Both the position numbers and the translations under genes were made by a program. A DNA stretch of 7,693 bases. Source: Spirochaetaceae bacterium (lineage in GTDB: Bacteria > Spirochaetota > Spirochaetia > Treponematales > Rectinemataceae). Below the pieces are notes generated by a model. The model did not search any database, was not told the DNA's origin, and worked only from the letters and a program-made list of their open reading frames with translations. The DNA lies in contig DMNL01000049.1 of assembly GCA_003452735.1 (NCBI GenBank), positions 1-7,693 of the forward strand, written 5' to 3'. Positions 6,681 to 7,693 of the stretch are shown here, one piece after another (the stretch's first letter is position 1; every line of letters starts with the position of its first letter).

Positions 6681-7628
6681 ATGAAAAAGCTATGGCAAAT
6701 CGCTCAAAAAATCAATACTGACCATTGCTCGATTTCTTTTGACGAGCCTATGAAGGAGCATACCACTTTCAGGATCGGTGGACCCGCAGATCTCTTTATA
6801 AGGCCACGCTCTATATTAGCATTTAAAGAGGTATTGGAGCTTCTACAGATTGAGAATGTACCTTTTTTCATTCTTGGAGGCGGGGCCAATATACTTGTAG
6901 GTGATAAGGGTATTAGGGGTGCGGTGATCGATACAAGTCTCCTCTCTTCGATAATGCATTTGAAACAGAAAAACAAAAACGACCCTATTCTGTTGTATGC
7001 CGAATGTGGAGTTCCTTTGATTACTCTGTGCGAAGAGGCTCAGGTTTGTGGTCTTTCTGGGCTTGAAAATTTCTATGGAATGCCCGGAAGCCTTGGAGGT
7101 TCGATCTATATGAATGCGCGCTGTTACGAAGATGATATATCTACGCACATCCAAGATCTTACAATTATCGACAACCAAGGAAGATTCAAAATCCTTCCCG
7201 CTAGTGCTCAGTCATGGTCCTATAAGCGCTCACCCTTCATGCCTGGCGGGGAATTAGAATCCTTTATAATCTGTGCTGCATCGTTTAGGCTCATCTCAGA
7301 TGATCCTAAGAAAATCGCTGAGCGTATGTGCTTTCGCATGAGAGATCGCATGCAAAAGCGACACTTCAACTTTCCAAGCGCAGGGTCTATGTTCAAAAAT
7401 AATCATGATTTCGGTAAACCAACTGGAAAAATTCTTGATGAACTTGGCTTGCGAAACTATAGAGTTGGCAATGCGCTTATCTCTCCATGGCATGCAAACA
7501 TATTCGTAAATATCGGAGAAGCTAGCGCTCGCGATATGAAAGAACTGATAGAATACGCTCAGAAGGTTGTTCATAACGCTACTGGATTTTGTCTCGAGCC
7601 AGAAGTCCTATTCGTGGGAGAGTTCTGA
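6681..7628 (+). CDS. murB: UDP-N-acetylenolpyruvoylglucosamine reductase
   Basis: This cytoplasmic FAD enzyme uses NADPH to reduce UDP-GlcNAc-enolpyruvate to UDP-MurNAc, the second committed step of peptidoglycan synthesis. From ATG 6681 it has 315 residues. The FAD domain shows TTFRIGGPADLF (28-39), FFILGGGANILVG (62-74) and GLSGLENFYGMPGSLGG (124-140), followed by the NARCY variant of the usual Asn-Ala-Gly motif. The substrate side has Y181 (YKRSPF), the catalytic Ser S236 in FPSAGSMFKN (231-240) and the acidic residue E308 in LEPEVLF. HANIFVN (271-277) is the usual family signature. The frame stays open for 61 codons upstream, but that part lies antisense to the conserved start of cysS and resembles nothing in MurB, while homology starts right after ATG 6681. 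Only a weak GGA precedes this ATG. The next gene begins 21 bp downstream, so murB probably leads a plus-strand operon. Confidence 0.96.
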   Translation: MKKLWQIAQKINTDHCSISFDEPMKEHTTFRIGGPADLFIRPRSILAFKEVLELLQIENVPFFILGGGANILVGDKGIRGAVIDTSLLSSIMHLKQKNKNDPILLYAECGVPLITLCEEAQVCGLSGLENFYGMPGSLGGSIYMNARCYEDDISTHIQDLTIIDNQGRFKILPASAQSWSYKRSPFMPGGELESFIICAASFRLISDDPKKIAERMCFRMRDRMQKRHFNFPSAGSMFKNNHDFGKPTGKILDELGLRNYRVGNALISPWHANIFVNIGEASARDMKELIEYAQKVVHNATGFCLEPEVLFVGEF

Positions 7629-7649
7629 TTAGCTTCATGGAGCATTTTA

Positions 7650-7693
7650 ATGCGCGCTAAGATGCACAAGGTTTCATTACTGCTACGAACCTT
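7650..7693 (+). CDS. Start of an unidentified gene downstream of murB (cut by window edge)
   Basis: An ATG at 7650 is preceded at seven bases by GGAG (7639-7642) and lies 21 bp after the murB stop. The 14 codons available give MRAKMHKVSLLLRT, a basic start turning hydrophobic, which could begin a signal peptide or membrane segment. An earlier ATG at 7637 stops after seven codons. Too little is present to name it. Confidence 0.4.
   Translation, partial: MRAKMHKVSLLLRT

Overview
The window is a compact bacterial stretch of mid-range GC (roughly mid-40s percent by eye, not computed). It has seven recognisable genes plus the first codons of an eighth, and no gap longer than about 90 bp. I see no rRNA, tRNA, CRISPR array or insertion sequence. 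The organism is probably a spirochaete of the Treponema/Spirochaeta kind. The clues are the murB-cysS-ECF sigma linkage (from memory, Treponema pallidum carries its RpoE-like sigma gene TP0092 close to cysS; not verified here), a MurB with an Asn-Ala-Arg-Cys-Tyr motif, and CysRS and SHMT subtypes with short extra loops. This assignment is inference, not proof.

Layout: six genes run leftward on the minus strand as a tight train, in transcription order cysS (6614 to 5187), an ECF sigma factor (5150 to 4554), its zinc-finger anti-sigma factor (4567 to 3941), a small secreted protein of unknown function (3944 to 3381), a membrane-anchored IPT/TIG plus transglutaminase-like protein (3376 to 1742), glyA (1656 to 373) and, as a seventh member cut by the window edge, a QueG-like reductase N-terminus (356 to the left edge). 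Sigma and anti-sigma overlap by 14 bp, anti-sigma and the secreted protein overlap by ATGA, and the next gene starts 4 bp later. These four genes therefore look like one translationally coupled unit inserted between two housekeeping genes. On the plus strand, diverging from cysS across 66 bp, murB (6681 to 7628) is followed after 21 bp by the start of another gene.

How it may work together: cysS, glyA, murB and the QueG-like gene are ordinary housekeeping functions (tRNA charging, one-carbon supply, peptidoglycan precursor, tRNA modification). The part worth attention is the central four-gene unit. A cytoplasmic sigma factor is held by a single-pass membrane anti-sigma factor, followed by one exported and one membrane-tethered protein that would lie on the outer side of the same membrane. 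This is the arrangement of an envelope-stress switch with its own sensors or effectors. The tethered protein keeps the transglutaminase His and Asp but has Met at the position where I expect the catalytic Cys, so it may be a binding or sensing domain rather than an enzyme.

Other observations are a 93% GC palindromic tract at the extreme left edge inside the QueG-like frame, an apparent excess of the tetranucleotide TCGA, and a sigma gene that lies in the same frame as cysS behind a single TGA and starts with TTG.
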